Counted from the first letter of the stretch, positions 19,175-30,725 are shown. The stretch: DNA of 64,000 nt from Spiroplasma endosymbiont of Clivina fossor (GCF_964031115.1 NZ_OZ035006.1:310001-374000); one strand, 5' to 3'. The notes: generated by a model not told the origin, from the sequence alone. A program made the numbers and translations.

Positions 19175-20597
19175 AATACCTTGCGCTCTAAATTTTTGAT
19201 CAATTTCATTTAACCGTTTTTGTTTTTTTATTAATTCTGCTTGTTGTTTGACTTTTTCATAAAATTCTAAAAATTGATCATCTGTTAAAGTATTTACTAG
19301 TTCTTGAATTATTTTTTCCATAATTATTATCCACCTCTATCATATTAAAAATATACCTAAAATTAAGTATATTCAATAAATATCAAGAGTTTTCGACAAA
19401 ATTAAAAGAAACAACTGTTTTAGTGGATTTAGGTTATCAAGGCATACAAAAAATTAATCATAATGTTTTAATTCCTAAAAGAAAATCAAAGAAAAACCCT
19501 TTAAATAAAGAAGAAAAGCAAAATAATGAGCGAATTTCAAAAATGAGAATTGTTATTGAAAATGTTTTTGCTATACTTAAAAAATTTAAAATTATTAGTG
19601 AAAAATATCGAAATCGTAGAAAAAGATTTGCTTTAAGATTTAATTTAATAGCTTCAATTTATAATTTACAACTATTAGTTTAAATATATTTGATAATTTA
19701 AAATTTCAGTTTTTTTTTATTGTAAATAATAATTTTTATTATGTTTTAATGACAAAATATTTGTAAAAATAATCTAAAAATTATTTTAATAACACTTTTA
19801 TATTTATTTTAAATTTAAAAATTATAATTATCATATTAATTTTGCAAGAAGTCTATTATATTTGTTTATTAATTGACTTGTTTAATCGCAAAGTAATTGG
19901 CTATAGTGCTGGACCAAATAAAACTGCTGAGCTAGTTCAACAAGCTTTTCACAAGATAACACGACCATTAAATAAAATAACTTTATTTCATACTGATCGT
20001 GGTAATGAATTCAAAAATAAAATCATTGATGAAATTTTAATAACCTTTAAAATTCAAAGATCATTAAGTACCAAAGGATGCCCGTATGATAATGCTGTTC
20101 TGTTGCTGAAGCAACTTACAAAACCTTTAAAACTGAATTTATTAACGGTAAAAAATTTGCAAACTTAACACAATTAAAATGCGAACTATTTGATTTTGTT
20201 AATTGATATAACAATATTCGAATTCATGGCAGTTTAAATTATTTAACTCCCGTTGAATTTAGAAAATACCAGTCTACATAAAAAGTGTCCTAAAAAGGGT
20301 TGCCATTCCAAATATGCGATTAAATCAATTTTAGAATTTTTAAAACCTAATAATACTATTTTATGCCCTTTCGATAAAATTGATAGTGAATTTGTATGTG
20401 TTTTAGAAAAAAATGGACATAAAGTTTGGAATAGTCATATTGACGATGGAATTGACTTCTTTAATTACATTAAAAGTAATGTGGATAGATAGGATTATAT
20501 TATTTCTAACCCCCCATTTAGTAAAAGAAAGCAAGTAATAGAACATTTATTTAATTTAGGTAAACCGTTTGCGATGTTAATACCATTAGTAAGTATT

Positions 20598-21665
20598 AGA
20601 CTTCTTGCAAAATTAATTTAAAATATAATTGAATTGTTGTTTTTAATAAAAAGGTGGAATTTAAATGAAATTTAAAAAAAATAATCAAATAAGTGATAAA
20701 AATTTTTTAAGATTAACTGGTATTAAACATACTACTTTTAATAAAATGCTAGAAATTTTAAAAATAGAAGAATTAAAAAAGAGATTTCGTCGCGGAAGAA
20801 CCAATAAATTATCATTAGAAAATCGTATTTTAATGACTTTAGAATATTGAAGAGAATATAGAACTTATTTTCATATTGCAAAAAGTTATGATATTAGTGA
20901 AAGTAGTTGTTATAGAAATATCAAATGAATTGAAGACACTTTAATAAAACACCCTAATTTTCAACAACTTACTGGTCAAAAATCACTATTAAAAGATTAT
21001 TTCAAAGATAAGACTGTTATAATTGATGTAACTGAAAGCCAAATCCAACGCCCAAAAAAAGACAAAAACAGCACTACTCAGGAAAAAAGAAAAAACACAC
21101 AATAAAAACACAAGTTATAATTGAAAAAGATAGTAAAAAAATTATTAGTTCTGATTTTTCTTATGGTAAAAACCATGACTTTAAAATTTTAAAAGATTCA
21201 AAAATTAAATTTTTACCAGAAACAACTGTTTTAGTGGATTTAGGTTATCAAGGCATACAAAAAATTAATCATAATGTTTTAATTCCTAAAAGAAAATCAA
21301 AGAAAAACCCTTTAAATAAAGAAGAAAAGCAAAATAATGAGCGAATTTCAAAAATGAGAATTGTTATTGAAAATGTTTTTGCTATACTTAAAAAATTTAA
21401 AATTATTAGTGAAAAATATCGAAATCGTAGAAAAAGATTTGCTTTAAGATTTAATTTAATAGCTTCAATTTATAATTTACAACTATTAGTTTAAATATAT
21501 TTGATAATTTAAAATTTCAGTCTTTTTTTATTGTAAATAATAATTTTTATTATGTTTTAATGACAAAATATTTGTAAAAATAATCTAAAAATTATTTTAA
21601 TAACACTTTTATATTTATTTTAAATTTAAAAATTATAATTATCATATTAATTTTGCAAGAAGTCT
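20598..21665 (+). mobile_element. IS5-type B element in the methyltransferase remnant
   Basis: It is a complete 1068-bp copy with a 3-bp duplication ATT at 20595-20597 and 21666-21668. Confidence 0.95.
20665..21494 (+). CDS. IS5-type B transposase (OrfA 20665-21105, OrfB to 21494)
   Basis: OrfA is 146 residues and ends at TAA 21103-21105. In AGA AAA AAC, about 18 bases before that stop, the heptamer A AAA AAC would shift ribosomes into OrfB (reading GKKKKHTIKTQV, then VLVDLGYQGI). The copy is intact. Confidence 0.92.
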
Positions 21666-21805
21666 ATTGCTTTAAAACCAATTAGGGAAAAAATAGATCA
21701 GTGTGAGTTATTAGTTTTTGATAAAAGAATAAAATTTATTGCTTATATTATGGTATAGTTTGCAAGAATCCGCCAAGTGAAACTGCTTATATTTGTCATA
21801 ATGTT

Positions 21806-22381
21806 TTGCCTAAGCAAATTGTTTATAGAAAATTAAAGGAGTTAAAAAATCAATTTGGTGATGAATCTAGTCAGATAACGATTACTATGCAGAATGTTAA
21901 TAACACTATTGAAGAAGATGGTCTTTTTGACCTTAATGAAAATTATAAGCGAGTTAGTTTGACAATTGGTTCATTTACAGGCGAAATAAATGTTTATTTT
22001 AATAATTTTCAAAATATTAGTAATTACTTAACTAAAATAATTGAAAAAGATGCTAATTTCTTTGATGAGATAGTAGATATTGACTATTCTGACAACAAAG
22101 AAACTAATTTAATTGTTGCTAAAAAAAGTGCTAATTTTTATAAAAACAAATTTGGCTGAGAAGTTAAAGTAGGTTTCATCCATAAATTAAAAAATTTTGT
22201 TATTTCAGTAGATGATTATCATTTTAAACTTACTAAGTTTCTTGATGATACACTTATTATGCCCCTTAATAAAAGTATTTATTGAAGATCAAGATCTTAT
22301 CAAGGTTTTTGGTTAATAAAAAAATATAAATTTAAAACAAGACTTGTAAAAAAGTCTTGTTTTTATTTGGGAGACAAATAA
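21806..22381 (+). CDS. Unknown protein or C-terminal extension of the methyltransferase remnant
   Basis: The frame is continuous with the last methyltransferase-like piece (NPPSETAYICHNVLPKQIVY). It goes on for about 190 residues with no match I recognise (for example LTIGSFTGEINVYFNNFQNI and WEVKVGFIHKLKNFVISVDD). It reads through the terminator hairpin at 22334-22363 before TAA at 22379-22381, so the present end may not be the original one. It could be an N-terminally truncated phage protein fused in frame to the methyltransferase tail, or a genuine longer methyltransferase. Confidence 0.4.
22334..22366 (+). terminator. Rho-independent terminator before mnmG
   Basis: The stem is AAAACAAGACTT / AAGTCTTGTTTT with a 6-base loop and following T-rich tail. 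It separates the phage remnant from mnmG. A TATAAT-like box follows at about 22384, before the mnmG ribosome site. Confidence 0.85.
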
Positions 22382-22431
22382 GATATAATTTAAGGGAAAT
22401 AAATTAAAAGGTATTAAAGTAGGTGATTTAA

Positions 22432-24303
22432 ATGGCATATGATGTAATTGTTATTGGTGGGGGGCATGCTGGGGTGGAAGCAGCTTTAACTTGTGCACGG
22501 TTGAAACATAAGACATTAATGGTTACGCTTGATCCGACAAAGATTGCGAGTATGCCTTGTAATCCATCAATTGGTGGTCCTGCTAAAGGGATTGTTGTTA
22601 GAGAAATTGATGCTTTGGGTGGTGAGATGGCTAAAGCTGCGGATAAAACAGCATTACAAATGAAACTATTAAATAGTTCACACGGACCAGCCGTGTGAGC
22701 ATTAAGAACGCAATCGGATAAGATGGCATATAGTAAATATATGTATGATGTTATCATGCAACAAGAAAATTTAGCGGTGCTATCAGCAATGGTAAATGAG
22801 TTATTAATAGAAAATCATACTGTTAAGGGTATCATTTTAAATGACGGTACAATAATTAAAGCTAAAAAAGTTATTTTAACAACAGGTACTTATATGGAAG
22901 CTAAAGTTTTACAAGGGTCTAGTGTTAAACAGGAAGGTCCTGATGGACAAAAAGGTTCTTATGGGATATCAAAACAATTAGCACAATTAGGATTTAAAGT
23001 TATTCGCTTAAAAACTGGAACACCACCACGCGTTCATAAAGATAGTATTGATTATAGTAAAATGCAATTAGAATTAGGAACTGATTTACCATTAGCATTT
23101 TCTTTTTCTACAAAAGAGTTTGTGCCTTTAAAAGAACAAGTTCCTTGTTGACTTATTTATACTAATGAAAACACCCATCAAATTATTAATGAAAATTTAA
23201 AGGCATCAGCAATGTATCGTGCTGTTCCCACTAGTGTTGGACCAAGATATTGTCCAAGTATTGAAGATAAGGTTGTTAGATTTGCTGATAAATCACGACA
23301 TCAAATTTTTTTAGAACCAGAATCCGTTGCTTTAGAAACAATTTATGTTCAAGGATTTTCTACATCAATGCCGATTGATATTCAAGATCGGATGTTAAGA
23401 ACTTTGCCGGGATTAGAAAATGTTCAAGTTCTTAAATGAGCTTATGCCATTGAATATGATGCTATTGATCCTTTACAACTAAAACCGACTTTAGAAACCA
23501 AAATAATTAAAAATTTATTTAGTGCTGGACAAATTAATGGTACTAGTGGCTATGAAGAAGCTGCTTGTCAAGGATTAATGGCAGCGATTAATGTTCATTG
23601 TCAATTAGTGAATAAGGCCCCATTTATTTTAAGAAGAGATGAAGCGTATATTGGTGTTTTAATTGATGATTTAGTTACTAAAGGAGTATCGGAACCTTAT
23701 CGGTTATTAACTTCACGAGCTGAACATCGGATTTTTTTAAGAAATGATAATGCTGAAGATCGGTTAAAACAATATGCTTATGATATTGGTTTAGTAAATA
23801 GGGTAGAGTGAGATGAATATCAAAAGCAATGTCAATTACAAAATATTGTTGAAAATGAATTAAGAGTAACACGATTTACACCTAATTCAACAATTCAAAA
23901 GGCATTACAAGAAAGTAATTTTTCATTGTTAACTGCTGGTATTAGTGCGTGAGATTTACTAAAACGACCAGAAATATCATTAAATTTTTTAGTACCTTAT
24001 GTTACTAGTATTAATTTATTAAATCAAAATCAAAAAACTAATTGTGAAATTAAAAATAAATTTAGTGGTTATTTAATTCGTCATCAAAAGCAAATTACGC
24101 GAAAAATTAAATTAGAAAAAAAACAAATTCCGCAAGATATTAACTATGATTTTGTTGCTAATATTGCTATTGAAGCCAAAGAAAAATTAAAGTTAGTTCA
24201 ACCGCTAACAGTCGCTCAAGCTTCACGAATTTCGGGAGTTAATCCCGCCGATATTGTATCATTGTTATTTCATTTACGAAAAAAATATCCACAAACTAGT
24301 TAA
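22432..24303 (+). CDS. mnmG: tRNA uridine-34 carboxymethylaminomethyl synthesis enzyme MnmG
   Basis: The protein is 623 residues, the normal length. With MnmE it modifies the wobble uridine of tRNAs. The FAD-binding Rossmann motif is at residues 7-12 ([14 protein letters not shown]). The conserved [11 protein letters not shown] block with its Cys is near 43, and [18 protein letters not shown] and [11 protein letters not shown] follow in the expected order. The C-terminal helical MnmE-binding domain is complete. The ribosome site is AGTAGGTG. It is the first gene of the intact chromosomal block that continues through the ABC transporter to rsmG and parAB. Confidence 0.97.
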
Positions 24304-24330
24304 TAATTAGTTTGTTAAGGTGGGAATAAA

Positions 24331-25473
24331 GTGGATAAAATCTTTAAATTAATAAATAGTATTAATATTGCTAGTATCTTTGCTGTTCCCATTTTTGGTT
24401 GTAGTCGTTCTGTTACTGATCAAGCAGTTATTTTTGCTAATCATCCATTAAGTATTTATGATAACGCAACAACAAAAAGCTTTTATAATTCATCAATTGA
24501 TATTTTAGATAATTATTGGATTATTGATAATTTTGCTGATAAGACGACGCAATTGTTATTTTGACAAAATATGTTGAATACGCATACTAAAAATAAAACA
24601 AAATATTTTATTGCTTTAAATCATAATTTTGCTACTAATATTCCTAATTTAACAAAAGAGTTAGAAAAGTCGGTTGCTACGGGTAATAAAATTATTACCT
24701 TAGATTATGATTATGTTCTTAATTCTGTTAGTAATAAAATTGTTAATTTAGTTGAAATTAAATTTGATGTTTTGACAATGGGTTATAATTTAGGATATCA
24801 ATCAGGGATTTATATGTTAAAAAATCATCAAGATTTTACAATTATTGATAATAAAATTCAAGTTAGTACTGTTGAATATTTAAATGATCAATTAGCACAA
24901 CGATTAACTTTTGGGTTTCAACAAGGACTATATCAAGCGCAAATTGATAGTAAGCAAGATGGTGGTTATGAGTTTAATTTTGTTGATTGACAAACATCAA
25001 TTGATAATCGTGGTCCTTTAATTAGATCTGATTGGAATCGTAATAATATGTATAATACTGCAAAAGCATTATTAGAAAATCATCAAGTTAGTTTAATTTT
25101 TGATCCGTTGTTATTATATAGTAATAATTTAGTAAAAGCTTTTATTGATAATAATCATAATTTAAAAAAACATTATTTTGTTAGTGTTGATATTATGAAT
25201 AAAGAAAAATATCATATTAAACCCAAAAATTATTTACTTGCTAGTATTAATCGTAATTTTACTGGCATATTATCCAAAATTTATCATTCTGAGGAAATAA
25301 AACCACAGTTATTAACTGATTGAAATTTCGTTAGTGGTATTATTGTTGATATTCAAGATATTAAATTTTCTCATCAACAATTTGATAATAATAAATTTGT
25401 GTGAAAGTCTTTTCAATGTAATGCTATTAATGCTCCATTATCACAACATTTTTGTAAAGAAGGAACTAACTAA
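24331..25473 (+). CDS. BMP-family substrate-binding lipoprotein (nucleoside type)
   Basis: The protein is 380 residues starting with GTG at 24331 behind AAGGTGGG. It has a hydrophobic leader and a lipobox ending FAVPIFGC, with Cys24 as the lipid-anchor site. The body shows the two-lobed BMP pattern: LTMGYNLGYQSGIYM, then LTFGFQQGLYQAQ, then VSLIFDPLLLYSNN. In this family it captures purine nucleosides for an ABC importer. Its stop shares a base with the ATPase start (TAATG), so the two are coupled. Nucleoside specificity is inferred from the four-gene set. Confidence 0.85.
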
Positions 25474-27143
25474 TGTCATCACCTTTGATTGAATTTAATA
25501 ATGTTTATAAACAATATCAAGATAATTTAGTTTTAAATAATATTACTTTAAAGGTAAATTCTGGTGAAATTCATGCCTTAGTTGGTGATAATGGGGCTGG
25601 TAAAACAACTTGTGTGCGTTTATTAGCTGGTTTGGAAAATCCCACCAATGGTGTGATTAAAGTTGCTAATAAACGCATTGGACAGTTTTTTACTCCTAAC
25701 TATCAAATTAGTTATGCTGGACAAGATACTTACTTTATTCCTGATTTTAGTGTTCGTCAAAATATAGTTTTGGGAAATGAACCACAATTTTTGAAAATAT
25801 TTATTAATTGAGGAAAAACTGAAGCTAAAATTGAAAAATTAATGCGGAAGTATAAAATTTATGTTGATTTAAATAAACAGTTTGAGATTCTTTCATTATC
25901 AGAACAAAGAAAGGTGGCATTACTAAGAGCCTTGTACCAAAAACCACGAATTTTAGTTTTAGATGAGCCAACAGTTGGTTTACCTTTGGAACAAGAAGAG
26001 GAGTTTTTACCAATTTTTAAATCTTTTATTAAAGATAAAATTACAGTAATTTTTTCAACACGAAGTAAAGAATTTGCTAAAGCAGTGTCAAATCATTATT
26101 CATTATTAAATAAAGGGCGGATTGTGTGGACAAAGCATAATAAAAATGTTTTAAAAGTAAAGAAAATTCAACATAAATATTGAACAACAATGATTGACCA
26201 TAAAAAAGTTTCTTTAAAAAAAAGAGAATTAGTATTATATGCTGAAGATATTAGTTTTAATAAACGCAATTATCCAAAATTAGAAGGCATTGATTTAATT
26301 TTACAAGTTGGTGAAATTTTAGGAGTTTATGATCGCACAAATATTAGTAGTTCCTTAATTGGCGATATAATTTCAGGAAAAACTAAATCGTCAACAGTAA
26401 GAATATTTTTTAAAAATGATAGTATTAATAAAAAGAATCAGGCTTATCGTTATAAAATAGGCATTGATTTAGTACCAGAAAATTTTTTACAAGATGCAAC
26501 TATTGATAGTTATTCTTTAATTGATAATTTTATTTTATGGCATCATAATAATCCTAAATATTTAAATGCTGGAGTTTTAAGGCGTGATGATATTTGATTT
26601 AAATTAAAAAAGATTTTACAAAATTATCAAATGCCTGATTTTATTAATGGTAATAGTATTGCCAATACTTTATCTAATGGTGAATTACAAAAATTTGTTT
26701 TAGCAAGAACATTAGAAACGAACCCACAAGTTGTTATTTTAGTTAATCCGTTAATGCATTTAGATAATGATTCAGCAAAATTGATTATTAATCGTATTAT
26801 TGCCTTGCAAAAAAAAGGCGTAGCATTTCTTTTAATTGATTGTGATTCGCATCTTTTAGAATTATTAGCTAATCGGGTGACAGTTATTCAAAATGGGAGA
26901 ATGGTTGCTACCTTAGAAGGGGATGATGTTAAAAGTAATATTTTAAATAATCCGCTGATTCTTTCTAGAAAACGCGAAGATTTGATTGATAAACATATTC
27001 AAATTACTAAAAGTGAATTAAAATATAAAAGTATTTCTCGAAAAGTTTTATTGTGGCAAAAAATTATTAATAAAATTACAATAGTTAAAGATAAAATTGT
27101 ACAAGTAATAGCGACAATTAAAATAAGGATTACTGGTGGTTAA
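25473..27143 (+). CDS. Tandem-domain ABC ATPase of the nucleoside importer
   Basis: The protein is 556 residues with two fused nucleotide-binding domains, as in the sugar/nucleoside importer class. Domain 1 has a perfect Walker A (VGDNGAGKTT, residues 38-47) and Walker B (ILVLDEPTVGL), but a degenerate signature (LSLSEQ instead of LSGGQ). Domain 2 has a lost Walker A (GVYDRTNISSS, no Lys) and a Walker B without the catalytic Glu (VVILVNPLMHLD), but a better signature (LSNGEL). The composite site made of domain 1 Walker motifs and domain 2 signature therefore remains usable while the other is dead. A C-terminal Lys-rich tail follows. Confidence 0.9.
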
Positions 27144-27145
27144 AA

Positions 27146-28273
27146 ATGAATATTATAAGAAATTTTTGAACTAACAAAAAATTAAAAGCAGTAACGGTTA
27201 TTTCATTAACAGTAGTTTTGCTTTTTGTCTTATCAGCAATAATTTTTACGCTTTTTAAAGTTAGTTCTTTGAAAGCATATGATACATTATTTTTAATGCC
27301 TTTTAATGATATTACTCATTTTCATAATTTTGTAAATTCATTTTCATATTTGCTATTAGCATCATTAGCATCATTAGTAGCATTTCGGTTTCGAATTTAT
27401 AATCTTGGAGTTATTGGGCAAATGATTATTGGGGCAACAATCACATTTATTACTTCACGATTATTAAGTTCTGTTGGTATTACTACTAAATTTGCAACAA
27501 TGTTATTAATTCTAGTATCAATTATTGCGGGGGCATTGTATGCGCTCATTGCTGGTTTTTTTAAAACTTATTTTAAGATTAATGAAATGGCATCAACTTT
27601 GTTGCTTAATATTATTGCTTTTAATATTTATTATCATTTACCAGAATGAAGTCAATATAATGATAGTATTATTAATAATAATGCTTCTTTAATAATTAAA
27701 TTAAGTATGACGGTTTATTTTTCCATTACAATTTTTATTGCTTTGTTTATTTATGGTTTTGTAACGATTTTATTAGATCGTCGCGTGTTTGGTTTTCGTT
27801 TAGAATTAACGGTTGCTAATGCTGAGGCGGCACAATATGCAAGATTAAATCCCAATGCTAAGCAATTAATTATTATGACAATTTCCGGAGCAATTGCCGG
27901 AATTGCAGGCTATACTTATTTTGTTGCTAATCTAAATAAATTAGGAACATTAAGTTCAACAATGTTACAGGAATTTGATAATTTGTTGATTCCCTTATGA
28001 GCATTTAATTCGCGTATTGGAGTCTTGTTGCTTAGTATTTTAGTTGGTTTAATTCGTTCGCAAACGCAATTTCTTTCGTTAACATCATTTGATTATGAAA
28101 TCATTGATATTATTTTTTCATTTTGTATTACCATTTCTGTTTTAGTAAGTTATATCATTTTATGAAAACAAGAACCGAAGTTTTTAATTAATTTTAGAAT
28201 GCGGGAGGCGTTAGTAAACCAACGACCTGATGTTAATGATGCAACTAATATAATTAATAAGAGGCGACGATAA
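27146..28273 (+). CDS. Nucleoside ABC importer permease 1
   Basis: The protein is 375 residues, nearly all hydrophobic, with about nine membrane segments. The family motif INEMASTLLLNIIAF (coupling region) is present near residues 145-160, and ISGAIAGIAGYTYF later. It starts two bases after the ATPase gene. It forms the membrane channel with the next gene product. The C-terminus is hydrophilic and basic (ending NIINKRRR). Confidence 0.9.
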
Positions 28274-28275
28274 TT

Positions 28276-29169
28276 ATGAATATTGTTAATATTTTTGTTA
28301 GTAGTTTATCATTATCAGCACCATTACTATTCGCAGCTGTGGGATGTTTAATAATGCAAAAAGCGGGGATTTTAAATTTTGGTGTTGATGGCGTAATGAT
28401 TTTAGGGGGGTTATCGTATGCAATTGTGATTAAACAATATTTATTTCTTGGTGATAATATTTGTTTTTTAGGTTTTTTTTTAGCATTTGTTATTGGTATG
28501 GTGTTAGGTTTAATTCATGCGATATTAACGGTTTCTTTAAAAACTAATCAGTTTCTTGTTTCATTTATTTGAAATTATTTGGCTTTAGGTTTGAGTTCGC
28601 TAATTTTAATATTTAATTATGGACAAAGAACATTAGATGCTAATGAAATTTTTATTGCTCCGATATCTATTGGATATCCGTTATCTTTAGTTTTTATTTT
28701 TAATGTTATTTTAATATTATTTGTTTCTTCTTTTTTCTTTTTAACGCGAATGGGGTTATATTTTAAAGCAGCTGGGAAGAATGCTGTTGTTTTAACTTTA
28801 AGTCAAATAAATGTTGTTAAAATTCGTTATTTAGCAGTTATTGTTGGATTTGGTTTAATAGCATTAGGTGGTGCATTTTTTACAAATCAAAAAGGCACTT
28901 TTGATGTTACTGTTAATAATGTTGGATTAATTGCTTTTGCGATTGTGGCATTAAGTCAATGAGCAGTATTTCGAAGCGTATTTTTTACTTATTTAGTAAC
29001 AGTTTTACTTGAATTTAGTGGATTTTTACGACAAGATAGTAATAAGTGATGATGGACAATATTACCTTATGTTTTACCATTATTAATTGCGCCACTATTT
29101 GCATTATATGAAAAAAATGATCAGATGCCAAAAATGTTAAATACACCGTATACGAAGGAAAAAAGTTAA
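28276..29169 (+). CDS. Nucleoside ABC importer permease 2
   Basis: The protein is 297 residues with eight or more membrane segments. The N-terminal motif KAGILNFGVDGVMILGGLS is the hallmark of the second permease of these importers. It follows permease 1 by two bases and precedes rsmG by one base, so the set is one transcript. TGA-Trp codons are at LVSFIWNY and LSQWAVF. Confidence 0.9.
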
Positions 29170-29170
29170 G

Positions 29171-29857
29171 ATGTTAGTTAGTTTATTAAAGAAAATAAAT
29201 ATTGTTTTTTCCCATGAACAAATAAAACAATTAGAAAAATATTTTGAATTATTGCAACAATGAAATGAGAAAATGAATCTGACAACAATAATTGGTAAAG
29301 AAGAGGTTTATCAAAAACATTTTTTTGATTCATTGTTACTAACAAAAAATGTTGTTTTAGAACAACAACTCATATGTGATGTTGGTACGGGAGCTGGATT
29401 TCCAGGAATCGTTATTAAGATTTTATTTCCGAAGATTAAATTATTTCTTGTTGAAGCAATTATTAAAAAGTGTTTATTTTTGCAAGTAGTAGTTGAAAAC
29501 TTATTTTTAAAAGATGTAACGATTATTAATAATCGTGTTGAAAATATTGCGATTCAATATCGTGATTTTTTTGATATTGTTACTGTCAGAGCGGTTGCTC
29601 AGTTGAATATATTATTAGAATTATGTATGCCAATTGTAAAAGTTAAAGGAATGTTTATTGCTTTAAAATCAGAAACTAATAAAGAATTATCTAATAGTCA
29701 AAATGCTTTAAAAGTTTTAAATACAGAGTTAATATCTACTTATAGTAGTAATTGAAATTTTTTAGGTAAAAGAACAATTTTATATTTTATTAAGCAAAAA
29801 TCGATTGATAAATTATATCCGCGAGATTTTGCTAAAATAAAACGGTGACCATTATAA
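29171..29857 (+). CDS. rsmG: 16S rRNA (guanine-527-N7) methyltransferase RsmG
   Basis: The protein is 228 residues. The SAM-binding motif VCDVGTGAGFPGI near residues 70-82 is diagnostic, followed by LVEAIIKKCLFL and VTVRAVA. It methylates G527 of 16S rRNA. In many Firmicutes mnmG and rsmG are neighbours near the replication origin; here the transporter sits between them. No lesion is seen. Confidence 0.96.
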
Positions 29858-29936
29858 TTTTTAACAAAACTCTTGTTATAATGTTAATATAATTAGGTAA
29901 AATATTTGGGAATCTTAAAAAAGGAAGTTAAAATTT

Positions 29937-30725
29937 ATGGCTAAAGTAATTGCAATTGCTAATCAAAAAGGTGGTGTTGGCAAAACGACAACATCAATAA
30001 ATCTTGCTGCTGGTTTGGGCAGATATGGACAAAAAGTTTTGCTGATTGATTTAGATCCACAAGGAAATAGTACAACAGGAATTGGTGCTGATAAAAGTAA
30101 AATTGAAAGGTGTATGTTTGATGTTTTAGTTAATGATATTGCTCTTAGTGAAATTATTCAAAAAAATGTTTGTCAAAATGTTGATTTGGCACCAGCAACA
30201 TTATCATTGGCAAGTGCTGATTTACATTTATTAGAACAATCTAAAGATAAGCAAAATATTTTGTTGGATAAGTTAAAAGGTATTCTTAATAATTATCATT
30301 ATATTATTATTGATTGTCCACCATCATTAGGATTATTAAATCGTAATGCATTAAGTGCATCTAATACGGTAATTATTCCGATTCAAGCTGAATATTATGC
30401 TTTAGAAGGATTAACACAATTGTTAACTTCAATTAGATTTGTTCAACAGAGAAGTAATAAAAATTTAACTATTGAAGGCATTTTGTTAACAATGTTTGAT
30501 ACTAGAACAAAGTTATCGTATGAAGTAATGCAAGAAGCACAGAAGTATTTTAAAGAGAAAGTATATAAAACTTATATTCCGCGAAATATTAAAATATCGG
30601 AAGCGCCTTCAAATGGGAATGATATTTTTAGTTATGCTGAAAATTCATCGGGGGCAATTGCTTATATGGAACTAGTTAAGGAGGTATTGCTAAATAATGG
30701 CGCAGAACAAGGAATTAATAACTAA
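29937..30725 (+). CDS. parA: Chromosome-partition ATPase ParA/Soj
   Basis: The protein is 262 residues. The deviant Walker A KGGVGKTT is at residues 11-18, with LLIDLDPQGNST and IIIDCPPSLGLL following. It forms ATP-dependent dimers on DNA that position ParB-parS complexes. A TATAAT box at 29877-29882 and AAAGGAAG before ATG suggest its own promoter. The 3' end overlaps parB by 29 bases. Confidence 0.97.
   Translation: MAKVIAIANQKGGVGKTTTSINLAAGLGRYGQKVLLIDLDPQGNSTTGIGADKSKIERCMFDVLVNDIALSEIIQKNVCQNVDLAPATLSLASADLHLLEQSKDKQNILLDKLKGILNNYHYIIIDCPPSLGLLNRNALSASNTVIIPIQAEYYALEGLTQLLTSIRFVQQRSNKNLTIEGILLTMFDTRTKLSYEVMQEAQKYFKEKVYKTYIPRNIKISEAPSNGNDIFSYAENSSGAIAYMELVKEVLLNNGAEQGINN

Larger units (their letters stand above)
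15962..19321 (-). pseudogene. IS1595-type transposase split twice
   Basis: The start codon is at 19319-19321 and the stop at 15962-15964. The IS5-type B copy cuts the zinc-ribbon region before its first Cys, and the IS256 copy cuts the catalytic core downstream of IQIDETF. The remaining codons match the intact copies. Confidence 0.93.
15862..19407 (-). mobile_element. IS1595-type element interrupted by IS256 and by IS5-type B
   Basis: The 8-bp duplication GAAACAAC (15854-15861, 19408-19415) flanks matching termini. After removing the IS256 copy with 8 bp and the IS5-type B copy with 3 bp, 1146 bp remain, the exact full length. Confidence 0.95.
15300..19683 (+). pseudogene. IS5-type B transposase, OrfB split by IS1595-type element
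   Basis: OrfA 15300-15740 is intact with the A AAA AAC slip site. OrfB is cut at 15861 in the codons before VLVDLGYQGI and resumes at 19416. It ends at TAA 19681-19683. Confidence 0.95.
15233..19854 (+). mobile_element. IS5-type B element interrupted by an IS1595-type element
   Basis: A 3-bp duplication ATT lies at 15230-15232 and 19855-19857. Its own parts, 15233-15861 and 19416-19854, add up to 1068 bp, the full length. The inserted IS1595-type element made an 8-bp duplication GAAACAAC. Confidence 0.95.
14539..20281 (+). pseudogene. IS3 OrfA/OrfB, copy 2, broken
   Basis: OrfA (14539-14817, 92 residues) is intact and ends in the same AAA AAA TAA slippery end. OrfB has an extra A near 15012, a CAA-to-TAA stop near 15160, the IS5-type B insertion at 15233, and a five-base insertion near 20100 (GCTGTTCTGTTGCT). 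It ends at 20279-20281. This element can move only with a transposase supplied by another copy. Confidence 0.92.
14468..20310 (+). mobile_element. IS3-family element, copy 2, carrying a four-level nest
   Basis: It starts TGGATAGGC at 14468 and ends TTGCCATTCCA at 20310, with the 3-bp duplication AAT on both sides (14465-14467, 20311-20313). Its own sequence is 14468-15232 plus 19858-20310, 1218 bp in total, equal to copy 1. Everything between came in later. Confidence 0.95.
14409..21838 (+). pseudogene. Phage-type DNA methyltransferase remnant, split by two nested IS blocks
   Basis: The pieces are 14409-14467 (NKINVNDEWYTQ), 20311-20597 (YAIKSILEFLKPNNTILCPF; then DYIISNPPFSKRKQVIEHLF) and 21669 onward (KPIREKIDQCELLVFDKRIK). 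NPPF is the catalytic motif IV of amino-methyltransferases, and the order of blocks fits short phage-encoded adenine methyltransferases. The IS3 nest (14468-20310) separates the first two pieces and an IS5-type B copy separates the next. After exact excision a one-base frame offset remains at the first junction. A TAG interrupts at 20491, and another offset lies near 21755, so it was dead or died afterwards. Confidence 0.7.

Noticed and set aside
22428-22757. Frame on the minus strand opposite mnmG
   Set aside because: Antisense shadow of a well-conserved gene.
23678-23872. Minus-strand frame within mnmG
   Set aside because: Shadow frame, no ribosome site.
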